Below are positions 1-8,268 of a DNA stretch of 64,000 nucleotides, in pieces. Made by a program: the position numbers and the translations under genes. The stretch is from NCBI RefSeq assembly GCF_900142035.1, contig NZ_FQZI01000004.1, forward strand, positions 1-64,000. Direction: 5' to 3'. The DNA comes from Flavobacterium terrae (GTDB lineage: Bacteria; Bacteroidota; Bacteroidia; Flavobacteriales; Flavobacteriaceae). Under the pieces are notes generated by a model that was given only the letters and a program-made list of their open reading frames with translations, was not told the DNA's origin and did no database searches. Position 1 is the stretch's first letter. Every line of letters starts with the position of its first letter.

Positions 1-13
1 GCGGCTGTCAATC

Positions 14-29
14 CAATATGTCTATGAAC
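14..29 (-). promoter_or_regulatory. rRNA leader boxA-like element (minus strand)
   Basis: Read on the minus strand this is GTTCATAGACATATTG. It closely resembles the GTTCTTTGACATATTG-type leader element found upstream of 16S rRNA in Bacteroidetes. It lies just downstream of four minus-strand promoters and points out of the left edge. I infer that an rRNA operon begins just left of the window; no rRNA gene body is visible here. Confidence 0.6.
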
Positions 30-69
30 GTTTCTTCTTATTTCTCGCTTAACTTCTTTCGTTGTTTTT

Positions 70-108
70 GCGGGTGCAAAGGTAAGAACTCTTTTCTAAT
101 CTCGCAAA
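70..108 (-). promoter_or_regulatory. Tandem promoter P1 toward the left edge
   Basis: On the minus strand there is a -33 TTTG (108-105), a 20-bp spacer, and -7 TACCTTTG (84-77) followed by CACCCGC. This is a full match to the Bacteroidetes housekeeping promoter. It is the copy nearest the boxA-like leader. Confidence 0.7.
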
Positions 109-193
109 TAATTCTTGATTTATTTTTTGTCTTTTTTCAAAGATTAAAACCTTTATTACTTACTCAATATTTCAAATGAACTTCACTTCGTTT

Positions 194-233
194 GCGGGGT
201 GCAAAGGTAAAAACTCTTTTCTTATTTACCAAA
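194..233 (-). promoter_or_regulatory. Tandem promoter P2 toward the left edge
   Basis: On the minus strand: -33 TTTG (233-230), 20-bp spacer, -7 TACCTTTG (209-202), then CACCCCGC. It has the same initially transcribed bases as P1 and lies 124 bp upstream of it. Confidence 0.7.
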
Positions 234-307
234 ACTTTTTGAAACTTTTTTTTGAGAAAACTTTCAGTCCGTTTTTGTTGTCAATATCTCTTAAGAACCT
301 CTCCGTT

Positions 308-348
308 GCGGGGTGCAAAGATAACATCTTTATTTTCTTATCTCCAAA
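308..348 (-). promoter_or_regulatory. Tandem promoter P3 toward the left edge
   Basis: On the minus strand: -33 TTTG (348-345), 21-bp spacer, -7 TATCTTTG (323-316), then CACCCCGC. It lies 114 bp upstream of P2. Confidence 0.68.
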
Positions 349-464
349 TCTTTTTGCAATTTTTTTTTAAGTTTTTCGCTCTCGCTTTAAACTCAACCAC
401 TTAAAGATTTTTTAACACTATGATAAAGAACTTTGCTTGTTTTGCATGTCACTTGTTGTTCAAT

Positions 465-501
465 GCGGGTGCAAAAGTACCACCTTTTTTCAATTACACA
501 A
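465..501 (-). promoter_or_regulatory. Tandem promoter P4 toward the left edge
   Basis: On the minus strand: -33 TTG (501-499), 19-bp spacer, -7 TACTTTTG (479-472), then CACCCGC. It is the outermost of the four promoters; the sequence between them is A-rich on the transcribed side. Confidence 0.6.
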
Positions 502-619
502 GCCTTTTACAAAACTTTTTTGCAAGTTTTTTACAGTTCTTCTGACCGTCAATAAGTTAGCTCTGAAAGTTTTTTTAAGTCCTCAGATTTTACTGTAACT
601 TTTACTGGTTTAACTCTCC
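502..619. other. Gene-free spacer between the promoter array and the structured element
   Basis: I see no credible reading frame or RNA here. The stretch is T-rich on the plus strand and may serve as an upstream A-tract for promoter P4. Confidence 0.4.
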
Positions 620-663
620 TATACTATATATATGTATACTTATATCTTATTATATATAGTATA
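620..663. repeat. 13-bp perfect inverted repeat, AT-only
   Basis: Arms at 620-632 and 651-663 are exact reverse complements (TATACTATATATA and its complement) with an 18-base loop. A second AT-only stretch with partial symmetry lies at about 806-857, so the structured element between them is bracketed by potential AT hairpins. Confidence 0.7.
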
Positions 664-670
664 CGCGTGA

Positions 671-786
671 AGGATGGAAGCGGCATCCTTTTATTTGCTG
701 ACTGAGGTGTCACACTGAGCTTGTCGAAGTGCTCTCGAAGGTAGCAAATAAAAGATACAGCGGAAAGCCCGACCCGAAGGGACACG
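671..786 (+). ncRNA. Flavobacterial structured repeat element (Flavo-1-like)
   Basis: The conserved blocks GGATGGAAGCGGCATCC and GATACAGCGGAAAGCCCGAC are joined by a 12-bp perfect stem (688-699 with 743-754). This pattern recurs between genes in Flavobacteria. I believe it corresponds to the Rfam Flavo-1 motif or a close relative, but the name is from memory. A degenerate partner lies on the minus strand at 29703-29775. Function is unknown; it could be an RNA or a mobile-type repeat. Confidence 0.5.
711..731. repeat. REP-like palindrome in the loop of the structured element
   Basis: CACACTGAGCTTGTCGAAGTG is an imperfect palindrome. The core TTCGACAAGCTCAGTG is a very common dispersed extragenic repeat in many bacteria. 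It sits inside the 43-base loop of the Flavo-1-like stem, so one repeat appears nested in another. Confidence 0.55.
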
Positions 787-850
787 CACTGAAATAAAAA
801 ACACCTTATATATAATATGTATACATAATAAAGAATATACCTATATATAT

Positions 851-880
851 TGTATGTATTTTATGAATGGCATATATTTG
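851..880 (+). promoter_or_regulatory. thrS promoter
   Basis: -33 TTG at 851-853, a 19-bp spacer and -7 TATATTTG at 873-880. Transcription would start near 886, so the in-frame ATG at 867 lies upstream of the expected transcript start. This supports the thrS start at 900. Confidence 0.65.
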
Positions 881-899
881 CGCTTCTAAAAAATGTATA

Positions 900-2846
900 A
901 TGATTAAGATTACTTTACCAGACGGTTCGGTTAGAGAGTACGCAAGTGGTGTTACTCCTATGGATGTGGCTAAATCTATTAGTGAAGGTTTAGCAAGAAA
1001 TGTGATTTCGGCTTCTTTTAATAATGTAACTATTGAAACCGAAACCCAATTGACGACCGATGGTACGCTTACATTATTTACATGGAATGATGCAGATGGT
1101 AAAAAAGCATTCTGGCATTCGACTTCGCACGTGATGGCTCAAGCTCTTGAAGAATTATACCCTGGAATCAAATTAACTATTGGTCCAGCTATCGAAAGAG
1201 GTTTTTATTATGATGTAGATTTTGGCGATAAAAAGATTACTGATGCTGATTTTAAAAAAATAGAAGATCGAGTTTTAGAGATTGCTCGTGAGAAACATGA
1301 TTTCAAAATGCGTTCAGCTACAAAAGCAGAAGCATTAGAATTATATAAAGACAATGAATTCAAAACTGAATTGATTCAGAACCTAGAAGATGGGACAATC
1401 ACTTTTTGTGATCATTCTACTTTTACTGATTTATGTCGTGGTGGACACATCCCTAATACAGGAATTATTAAAGCAATGAAAATTCTTTCGGTTGCTGGTG
1501 CTTACTGGAGAGGTGATGAGAAAAACAAACAGTTAACTCGTGTGTACGGAATTTCGTTCCCGAAACAAAAAGACTTAACTGACTATTTAGAATTACTAGA
1601 AGAAGCTAAACGTCGTGACCATAGAAAATTAGGAAAAGAATTAGAGTTATTCCATTTCTCACAACGTGTAGGTCAAGGATTACCATTATGGTTACCAAAA
1701 GGAGCTGCTTTACGTGATCGTTTAGAACAGTTTTTGAAAAAAGCGCAGAAAAAAGCTGGATATGAGCAGGTAGTTTCTCCACACATTGGTCAAAAAGAAT
1801 TATATGTGACTTCTGGCCATTATGCAAAATACGGAGCCGACAGCTTTCAGCCAATTCACACACCAGCAGAAGGTGAAGAGTTTTTATTGAAACCAATGAA
1901 CTGTCCACACCACTGTGAAATTTACAATGCAAGACCTTGGTCATATAAAGACTTACCTAAGCGTTATGCTGAATTTGGTACTGTATACCGTTATGAACAA
2001 TCGGGTGAGTTACACGGATTGACTCGTGTAAGAGGATTTACTCAGGATGACGCACACTTATTTTGTACACCAGATCAATTAGATCAAGAGTTTAAAAATG
2101 TAATTGACCTTGTATTATATGTATTCGGGTCACTAGGATTTGAAAACTTTACAGCTCAAGTATCTGTTCGTGATTTAAATAATCCTGATAAATATATAGG
2201 TAGCGTTGAAAACTGGGAAAAAGCAGAAAATGCAATTATCAGTGCTGCAAAAGACAAAGGCTTAAATTATGTTATTGAAGCTGGCGAAGCTGCTTTCTAC
2301 GGACCTAAACTTGACTTCATGGTAAAAGATGCTTTAGGTAGAAGCTGGCAGTTAGGAACAATTCAGGTAGATTACAACTTACCTGAACGTTTTGACTTGA
2401 CATATAAAGGAGCAGATAATGAATTACATCGTCCAGTGATGATTCACAGAGCACCTTTTGGTTCAATGGAACGTTTTATCGCTATTTTACTGGAGCACAC
2501 AGGCGGAAATTTCCCACTGTGGTTAATGCCAGAACAGGCTATAATCCTGTCTTTGAGCGAGAAATATGAAAATTATGCGAAAAAAGTTTCAGATTTGCTA
2601 GAAAATCACGAAATTCGCGCCCTAATTGACAATAGAAACGAGACAATCGGAAAGAAAATCCGTGAAGCTGAAACAAAGAAATTCCCATTCATGCTGATTG
2701 TAGGGGAAGAAGAAGAGAAAAACGGAACGGTATCTGTTCGTCGTCACGGTCAAGAAGGAAAAGGAAATATTACGATTAAAATAGATGAGTTTGTTGCTCT
2801 TGTAAATGAAGAAGTAAGCAAGTCATTAAAGACATTTGAAGTTTAA
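900..2846 (+). CDS. thrS: Threonine--tRNA ligase
   Basis: Charges tRNA-Thr with threonine in the cytoplasm. It has 648 residues, the usual length. The N-terminal TGS domain covers about 1-60. The editing domain carries H73xxxH77 and the C179/H183 pair. The class II core holds the zinc ligands C335, H386 and H516, and the C-terminal anticodon-binding domain begins near 545. I placed the start at 900 because a good promoter lies at 851-880 and conserved homology begins with MIKITLPDG; an earlier ATG at 867 adds 11 unconserved residues. It is first in a thrS-infC-rpmI-rplT cluster typical of bacteria. Confidence 0.97.
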   Translation: MIKITLPDGSVREYASGVTPMDVAKSISEGLARNVISASFNNVTIETETQLTTDGTLTLFTWNDADGKKAFWHSTSHVMAQALEELYPGIKLTIGPAIERGFYYDVDFGDKKITDADFKKIEDRVLEIAREKHDFKMRSATKAEALELYKDNEFKTELIQNLEDGTITFCDHSTFTDLCRGGHIPNTGIIKAMKILSVAGAYWRGDEKNKQLTRVYGISFPKQKDLTDYLELLEEAKRRDHRKLGKELELFHFSQRVGQGLPLWLPKGAALRDRLEQFLKKAQKKAGYEQVVSPHIGQKELYVTSGHYAKYGADSFQPIHTPAEGEEFLLKPMNCPHHCEIYNARPWSYKDLPKRYAEFGTVYRYEQSGELHGLTRVRGFTQDDAHLFCTPDQLDQEFKNVIDLVLYVFGSLGFENFTAQVSVRDLNNPDKYIGSVENWEKAENAIISAAKDKGLNYVIEAGEAAFYGPKLDFMVKDALGRSWQLGTIQVDYNLPERFDLTYKGADNELHRPVMIHRAPFGSMERFIAILLEHTGGNFPLWLMPEQAIILSLSEKYENYAKKVSDLLENHEIRALIDNRNETIGKKIREAETKKFPFMLIVGEEEEKNGTVSVRRHGQEGKGNITIKIDEFVALVNEEVSKSLKTFEV

Positions 2847-2862
2847 CTAAAAAATTAAGGTT

Positions 2863-3417
2863 ATCGCAATCAGAAACAACAGAGGATTTCAACCTCGCGT
2901 AGAAAAAAAAGACGCACACAGAATAAACAATAATATTCGAGTGCCAGAAGTACGTCTTGTAGGAGAAAATGTAGAACCAGGAGTTTATAAAATTTCTGAA
3001 GCATTACGCTTAGCAGACGAATTTGAATTGGATTTAGTAGAGATTTCTCCAAACGCTGAACCACCTGTTTGTAAAATCATGGACTATAAAAAGTTCCTAT
3101 ATGAGCAGAAACGTAGAGAAAAAGAATTAAAGGCTAAATCTACTCAAATTACAATTAAAGAAATTCGTTTTGGTCCTCAAACAGATGAGCACGATTATGA
3201 ATTCAAAAAGAAGAATGCTGAGAAATTCCTAAAAGATGGAGCTAAATTAAAAGCTTTCGTATTCTTTAAAGGACGTTCTATCATTTATAAAGAACAAGGA
3301 CAAATCTTATTATTAAGATTAGCCCAAGATTTAGAAGAAGTAGGTAAAGTAGAAGCTATGCCTGTTCTAGAAGGAAAGAGAATGATCATGTTCATTACTC
3401 CGAAAAAGAAAAAGTAA
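2863..3417 (+). CDS. infC: Translation initiation factor IF-3, rare ATC start
   Basis: Binds the 30S subunit, prevents premature 50S joining and checks start-codon pairing. A GTG-initiated frame begins at 2941, but the frame is open upstream from 2851 and encodes the family's conserved beginning ([20 protein letters not shown]), so the product is truncated if read from 2941. The conserved start aligns with ATC at 2863, giving 184 residues. IF-3 genes of other bacteria use ATT or ATC, and IF-3 represses its own non-standard start. ATT at 2854 or ATC at 2869 are alternatives. The gene begins 16 bp after thrS. Confidence 0.93.
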   Translation: MAIRNNRGFQPRVEKKDAHRINNNIRVPEVRLVGENVEPGVYKISEALRLADEFELDLVEISPNAEPPVCKIMDYKKFLYEQKRREKELKAKSTQITIKEIRFGPQTDEHDYEFKKKNAEKFLKDGAKLKAFVFFKGRSIIYKEQGQILLLRLAQDLEEVGKVEAMPVLEGKRMIMFITPKKKK

Positions 3418-3447
3418 GTAAGTTGAATTAAATAAATTTGGGAAATT

Positions 3448-3645
3448 ATGCCTAAAATGAAAACTAAATCTAGTGCTAAGAAACGTTTTAAAGTTACTGG
3501 CTCTGGAAAAATTAAAAGAAAACACGCTTTTAAAAGTCACATTTTGACTAAAAAGTCTAAAAAACGTAAATTAGCGTTAACTCACTCTGCATTGGTTCAC
3601 CAATCAGACGTGAAGAGTGTTAAAGAACAATTAAGAATTATCTAA
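3448..3645 (+). CDS. rpmI: 50S ribosomal protein L35
   Basis: Small, very basic protein of the large ribosomal subunit. It has 65 residues, the standard length, beginning [15 protein letters not shown] with the lysine-rich pattern of the family. It lies 30 bp after infC and 112 bp before rplT, the universal infC-rpmI-rplT order. In other bacteria this operon is autoregulated by L20. Confidence 0.97.
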   Translation: MPKMKTKSSAKKRFKVTGSGKIKRKHAFKSHILTKKSKKRKLALTHSALVHQSDVKSVKEQLRII

Positions 3646-3651
3646 TTAGAT

Positions 3652-3713
3652 ACTCTTAATCAATTCTTTGGTTAAAACAATTTAATAACCCTGGGGTGGG
3701 CTTTTTTAAGAGT
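3652..3713 (+). promoter_or_regulatory. Possible hairpin leader between rpmI and rplT
   Basis: ACTCTTAA (3652-3659) pairs exactly with TTAAGAGT (3706-3713), enclosing a G-rich segment (CCTGGGGTGGGC, 3690-3701). The 112-bp gap is unusually long for this tight operon. An L20-responsive or attenuating leader is possible, but I recognise no known L20-leader consensus. Confidence 0.3.
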
Positions 3714-3757
3714 CTGATCAATTTCAGAACGCCTTACTTCAAAAAAAAGTAAAAATT

Positions 3758-4102
3758 ATGCCAAGATCAGTAAATTCAGTTGCTAAAAGAGCAAGAAGAA
3801 AAAAGATAATGAAGCAAGCCAAAGGTTTCTTTGGTCGTAGAAAAAACGTTTGGACAGTTGCTAAGAATGCGGTTGAAAAAGCAATGCAATATGCTTACAG
3901 AGACCGTAAAGCTAAAAAGAGAAACTTCCGTGCTTTATGGATTCAACGTATTAACGCTGGAGCTCGTTTAGAGGGAATGTCATATTCTCAATTCATGGGT
4001 AAAGTAAAAGCTAACAACATCGAGTTAAATCGTAAAGTTTTAGCTGATTTAGCTATGAATCACCCAGAAGCTTTCAAAGCTATTCTTAACAAAGTAAAAT
4101 AA
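3758..4102 (+). CDS. rplT: 50S ribosomal protein L20
   Basis: Early-assembling large-subunit protein that binds 23S rRNA and in several phyla represses the infC operon. Its 114 residues begin [24 protein letters not shown], with the expected basic N-terminal extension and a globular C-terminal half. It is last in the translation cluster and is followed by a strong hairpin terminator at 4141-4170. Confidence 0.97.
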   Translation: MPRSVNSVAKRARRKKIMKQAKGFFGRRKNVWTVAKNAVEKAMQYAYRDRKAKKRNFRALWIQRINAGARLEGMSYSQFMGKVKANNIELNRKVLADLAMNHPEAFKAILNKVK

Positions 4103-4140
4103 TAAACGTTTAACAATATATTTAACTTACTTATTTTAAA

Positions 4141-4170
4141 GATCCCGCTCGAAAGAGTGGGATTTTTTTA
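4141..4170 (+). terminator. Rho-independent terminator after rplT
   Basis: The stem ATCCCGCTC / GAGTGGGAT (one G-U pair) has a GAAA loop, followed by seven T. It closes the thrS-rplT unit. Confidence 0.85.
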
Positions 4171-4232
4171 TGAAATAAACTTTCATCAGAATATAAAATC
4201 CTTTAATTTGCAGGAAAAACAGATATATTCAT

Positions 4233-4970
4233 ATGCGCCATTTACTTCTATTTTCGGCATTACTTTTATTGGGTTGTAAAAAAGATAAAGAAACTTATTC
4301 TATAAACGCTCCAGTTGTAGAAGAACATATTGTTATAGATTCATTAGAAAATGAATCAGAGGAGATAGAAGATTTTACTGATTTTAAGTTCCCTGAAACT
4401 GGGAAAACTCCAGAAGATTTTATCAGAAACTCAAATTATGAAGTTACAGAAAGTACTGAAGATTATTTGAATGAGGATAATTACAAAGATATTGTACTAG
4501 TGATTCGTGAAAAAAATGACAAATATAGTAATCGAATTTTATTAGTATTAATTAAACAAAATAACGGAGAATATGAATTGATCGAAAAAAACAATCTTAT
4601 TCTTGGACCTGAATACAACAGTGATGACTTTAAAATTAATGACGAAGAAACTGTTTCTATTTCCAATAAACTTTTATCAATAGAAACCTACTCAATTGGC
4701 CCTAAAGGAAATTTATCATTGCTTTTTGGTGTAGAAAATGAGAAACTTAAACTAAAAGAAGCTGAAACTTATAATCAAGGCGCTGGAGGTCAAACAACCA
4801 TGACCTATTCAAGTAAAATAAATCTTGTTTCAATCACACAAGTAAATACAATGAAAGAAGATATGCCCAGCGAAACTACAGATTATAAATTCACTTATAC
4901 ATCTAGTTTTTCAGATTTTAATCCTGAGGATTTTGTGACTAAAATGTATGAAGCGCAACCAAGTGAATAA
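4233..4970 (+). CDS. Exported lipoprotein of unknown function
   Basis: It has 245 residues. The N-terminus MRHLLLFSALLLLGCKKDK is a lipoprotein signal with a lipobox ending at C15, followed by an acidic linker (about 30-60). The region around 79-90 (LNEDNYKDIVLVI) looks like a single FG-GAP/VCBS-like D-x-N-x-x-x-D-hhh turn. The rest is predicted beta-rich by its hydrophobic alternation. It is monocistronic between two unrelated units. I do not recognise a characterised family; some flavobacterial relatives carry uninformative names. Confidence 0.75.
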   Translation: MRHLLLFSALLLLGCKKDKETYSINAPVVEEHIVIDSLENESEEIEDFTDFKFPETGKTPEDFIRNSNYEVTESTEDYLNEDNYKDIVLVIREKNDKYSNRILLVLIKQNNGEYELIEKNNLILGPEYNSDDFKINDEETVSISNKLLSIETYSIGPKGNLSLLFGVENEKLKLKEAETYNQGAGGQTTMTYSSKINLVSITQVNTMKEDMPSETTDYKFTYTSSFSDFNPEDFVTKMYEAQPSE

Positions 4971-4977
4971 CCTATAA

Positions 4978-5044
4978 AAAATAGACATTCCAGTTTTAGT
5001 TGTTAATTGTTCTAAAGCAAACCTTCTTAGTTTTGAATTTCAGT
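4978..5044 (-). pseudogene. Decayed copy of the 3' end of glsA
   Basis: These 67 bp match 5974-6040, the end of glsA, at 55 of 67 positions without gaps. In the glsA frame the remnant still reads NSKLRRFALEQLTTKTGMSIF, against NSELGMYALEQLTTKTGMSIF in glsA. Homology stops upstream of this point. The two copies are direct repeats bracketing rlmF, suggesting that rlmF plus a glsA tail were added by recombination. Confidence 0.75.
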
Positions 5045-5070
5045 ACTTTTATCAACAAATAATCGCATTT

Positions 5071-5973
5071 ATGAAAACCAACGCTACATCAAAAAAATTA
5101 CATCCACGTAACAAACACAATTCCAATTATGCTTTTCAAAAACTAATTGATACATATTCTGAATTGAAAAACTATGTTACGATTAATAAATACGGGAATG
5201 AAAGTGTAGATTTTGGAAATCCAGATGCAGTGAGAGCTTTAAACAAAGCTTTGCTAAAACACTTTTATGAAATCGAGTATTACGAAATTCCAAAAACCAA
5301 TTTATATCCACCCATTCCAGGTAGAGCTGATTACATACATTATATAGCTGACCTTTTGGCAAAAAATAATTCAGGTGAAATTCCAAAAGGAAACAAAATT
5401 AAAGTTCTTGACATAGGAACAGGTGCCAATTGTATATATCCTATTATTGGTCAAAAAGAATACGGTTGGGATTTTGTTGCGACAGATGTTGACAAACAAT
5501 CCATTAAAACAGCATCAGAAATTATAAATAATAACTTTAATTTAAATCAGCATATAGAAATTAGAATCCAAAATAATAAACGTTCAGTATTTAAAGGAAT
5601 TATTACAGAGAAAGATTATTTTGATATTTCAATTTGTAATCCTCCATTTCATAATTCTAAAGAAGAAGCCAATAAAGGGACTTTAAGGAAATTAAAAAAC
5701 TTAGGACAGAAAACAGAATCAAAACCAGTCCTTAATTTTGGTGGACAAAACAATGAACTCTGGTGTGAAGGTGGAGAAATGGCTTTTATTACAAATATGA
5801 TTTACGAAAGTGTACATTTTAAAAATCAAGTAAAATACTTTACTACACTAGTGTCAAAAAAAGAAAATCTGAAATCCTTTTTTACAGTTTTGAAAAAAAC
5901 ACAAGCTACATATGAGGTTATAGATATGGAACAAGGAAATAAAATTAGCCGAATATTAGTATGGAACTTTTAG
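5071..5973 (+). CDS. rlmF: 23S rRNA (adenine(1618)-N(6))-methyltransferase
   Basis: Methylates N6 of A1618 in 23S rRNA using S-adenosylmethionine. The 300 residues carry the family signature LHPRNKHNSNYAF near the N-terminus, PPIPGRADYIHYIADLL (80-96), the SAM-binding LDIGTGA (113-119), D139, and the amino-methyltransferase motif NPPF (190-193). The stop overlaps the convergent glsA stop by 4 bp. It is flanked by a direct duplication of the glsA tail, which hints that the gene entered this site by recombination. Confidence 0.93.
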   Translation: MKTNATSKKLHPRNKHNSNYAFQKLIDTYSELKNYVTINKYGNESVDFGNPDAVRALNKALLKHFYEIEYYEIPKTNLYPPIPGRADYIHYIADLLAKNNSGEIPKGNKIKVLDIGTGANCIYPIIGQKEYGWDFVATDVDKQSIKTASEIINNNFNLNQHIEIRIQNNKRSVFKGIITEKDYFDISICNPPFHNSKEEANKGTLRKLKNLGQKTESKPVLNFGGQNNELWCEGGEMAFITNMIYESVHFKNQVKYFTTLVSKKENLKSFFTVLKKTQATYEVIDMEQGNKISRILVWNF

Positions 5974-6878
5974 AAAATAGACATTCCTGTTTTAGTAGTT
6001 AATTGCTCCAAAGCATACATCCCTAATTCTGAATTCCCGTTTGAATTTAATCTTGGACTCCAAGTAGAGACTATAAACTGCTTTGGCAATAAAGCAACAA
6101 TACCTCCCCCTACACCACTTTTACCGGGTAATCCTACACGATAAGTAAACTCACCAGATTCATCATAAAATCCGCAGGTTTGCATTAAAGCATTCATTCT
6201 TTTAACCTGACTTTGGTTTAATATTAATTCACCTGAAGAAGTTAAACCTTGGTTTGCAAAAAAGAAGAAAGTCTTAGTTAATTCAGAACAAGACATAGCT
6301 ATTGAGCATTGATGAAAGTAAAAATCTAAAACCTCATCAACATCATTATTAATATTACCAAAGGACTTCAAAAAATTTGCTAAAGCAGCATTTCTAAACC
6401 CAGTATCTTTTTCAGATTGTGCAACTTTATAATCAAAATTAATGTCTGCAATACCAGAGCAATTTCGAATAAAGCCTAAAAAATCCTCCTTGGGATTTTT
6501 TAATTCAGTAATTAACATATCTGCAATTACTAATGCCCCAGCATTAATAAAGGGGTTACGAGGAATCCCTTTTTCGTATTCTAATTGTACCAAAGAATTA
6601 AATGGATTACCAGAAGGTTCTACCCCTACTCTCTCCCATATTTTTTCACCCAATAATGAATAGGCTAATGCAACACTAAGCGCTTTTGAAACAGATTGAA
6701 TCGAAAAACGTTCATGAACATCACCTATACCAAATTCTTCTCCAGAAATGGAGGTTAGATAGATTCCAAATTTATCAGGATTAACATTAGCTAGTTCAGG
6801 AATATAATTTGCAATTTCCCCTATTTTAGGTTGCAATTTTGATTCGGTATAAATATCTTGAAGAACTTTATCAAACAT
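5970..6878 (-). CDS. glsA: Glutaminase A
   Basis: Hydrolyses glutamine to glutamate and ammonia. The 302 residues match the beta-lactamase-fold glutaminases. The nucleophile/base pair S62xxK65 sits in FSIQSVSKAL, and NPFINAGA at about 108-115 is a family signature. It lies 5 bp after the upstream exported-protein gene, so the two are very probably one transcript. Its last 67 bp are duplicated at 4978-5044. Confidence 0.94.
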   Translation of the reverse strand: MFDKVLQDIYTESKLQPKIGEIANYIPELANVNPDKFGIYLTSISGEEFGIGDVHERFSIQSVSKALSVALAYSLLGEKIWERVGVEPSGNPFNSLVQLEYEKGIPRNPFINAGALVIADMLITELKNPKEDFLGFIRNCSGIADINFDYKVAQSEKDTGFRNAALANFLKSFGNINNDVDEVLDFYFHQCSIAMSCSELTKTFFFFANQGLTSSGELILNQSQVKRMNALMQTCGFYDESGEFTYRVGLPGKSGVGGGIVALLPKQFIVSTWSPRLNSNGNSELGMYALEQLTTKTGMSIF

Positions 6879-6883
6879 TAATT

Positions 6884-8143
6884 TTATGTTTTTTGATGTT
6901 TTTTCTTAGCAGCTGGGAAAAGAATATTATTAAGAATTAATCTGTATCCAGGAGAGTTTGGGTGCAAATCTAAAACAGTTGGCTCATCTCCCACTTTGTG
7001 CTGATAATCTTCAGGGTCATGGCCTCCATAAAAAGTAAAAAAACCTTTCCCTTTTTGAGAATGAATATATCTTGCTTCACCATTAACTTGACATTCTCCC
7101 ATTACTAAAACATTTGATTTTATTAAATCTCTATCAAATGCAGTACTTTGCCCCATAAATCCTTTAACTAATTGAGTATGATTTTGACACAACATACTTG
7201 GAATTACATCCCATTTTGCAGAAAATTCCATTAATGTAAAATAATCTTTTTCAAAGGGAACGCCTCTTTTTTCGGTCATATCAATACTCGAAAACTCATA
7301 TTTCTCAGGCCTTCTTTCCAAAATAAAATCTTTAAATGCAAAAGTCCTTGAATAATCAATCTTTAATTGATAATTTGCCTCACTTCCGTCACCATCAAAC
7401 ATAGTTTCACAAATATCTACGCCCTCTGCAGACAAGGCAATATCAAAACTATCTGTCGCAGAACACATCGCAAACATAAAACCACCACCTATTACGAAAT
7501 CTCTAATTTTCTTAGCAACTCCAAGCTTTTCTTGTGATACTTTTTGATAACCTAGTTTATGAGCTAAAAGTTCTGCATCTTTTTTTTGTTCAATATACCA
7601 TGGCATATTTCTGTAAACACCATAAAACTTACCGTATTGACCGGTAAAATCTTCGTGATGTAAATGCAACCAATCATATAAAATTAATTGATCACTCAAG
7701 ACCTCTTCATCATAAATTTCTTTATAAGGAATTTCGGCATATGTTAAAACCAAAGTTACCGCATCATCCCATGGTTGTTTCCCTTTTGGTGTATATACTG
7801 CTACTTTAGGAGCTTTCTCTAAAATAACTGTTTCCATATTTTGTGAAGGGCTGGCAATTTCGGCAAGAATTTGGCTTGCTTCAGTATCAGATAGAATCTC
7901 AAAAGAAACTCCACGTATCTGACATTCTTTTCTTATTTCTGAAACATCTGGAAGTAAAAATGATCCTCCTCTATAATTAAGAAGCCAACTAGCCTTGTAT
8001 TGTTTTTCTAGTGTCCAATAAGTTATTCCATAAGCTTTTAAATGATTCTTTTGAGAAGTCTCATCCATGGGCAACAAAATATAATTTGCCTTTGCTACTA
8101 GACAACTAATAAATAAAAAAAACAATAGGTATTTAAATCTCAT
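6884..8143 (-). CDS. Exported protein, family often labelled 'asparagine synthetase B'
   Basis: It has 419 residues from the ATG at 8143, chosen because the signal peptide (MRFKYLLFFLFISCLVAKA) begins there; an upstream in-frame ATG at 8164 would put a charged extension before it. Flavobacterial databases call similar proteins asparagine synthetase B, but I see no AsnB PP-loop or N-terminal Cys nucleophile. A GGGFMFAMCSATD segment with C227 resembles a class I glutamine-amidotransferase-type elbow. It is cotranscribed with glsA (5-bp gap). Periplasmic; true reaction unknown. Confidence 0.7.
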   Translation of the reverse strand: MRFKYLLFFLFISCLVAKANYILLPMDETSQKNHLKAYGITYWTLEKQYKASWLLNYRGGSFLLPDVSEIRKECQIRGVSFEILSDTEASQILAEIASPSQNMETVILEKAPKVAVYTPKGKQPWDDAVTLVLTYAEIPYKEIYDEEVLSDQLILYDWLHLHHEDFTGQYGKFYGVYRNMPWYIEQKKDAELLAHKLGYQKVSQEKLGVAKKIRDFVIGGGFMFAMCSATDSFDIALSAEGVDICETMFDGDGSEANYQLKIDYSRTFAFKDFILERRPEKYEFSSIDMTEKRGVPFEKDYFTLMEFSAKWDVIPSMLCQNHTQLVKGFMGQSTAFDRDLIKSNVLVMGECQVNGEARYIHSQKGKGFFTFYGGHDPEDYQHKVGDEPTVLDLHPNSPGYRLILNNILFPAAKKKHQKT

Positions 8144-8268
8144 TTTCTGTTTATTTCTATCCAAATATAAACAGTTATTTTTTATAAAAATGTTATTGGA
8201 TTACTAAAAAACGTTCAAAATGAACGAATTTGATATCATCTAAAACTCAAATGAAGAATTTAGTTTTA

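Noticed and set aside
176..370. Short open frame in the left-edge region
   Set aside because: It spans two of the tandem promoter units and encodes a low-complexity Phe/Leu/Ser-rich product; it is a by-product of T-rich DNA.
867..899. Upstream ATG that would lengthen thrS by 11 residues
   Set aside because: It lies between the -33 and -7 elements of a good promoter and the added residues are not conserved; transcription should begin after it.
4978..6040. Transposon carrying rlmF
   Set aside because: No transposase, terminal inverted repeats or short target duplications; the flanking repeats are copies of glsA coding sequence, which fits homologous recombination better.
6884..8143. Asparagine synthetase B as a literal function
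   Set aside because: No PP-loop synthetase domain and no N-terminal cysteine nucleophile; the protein is exported.
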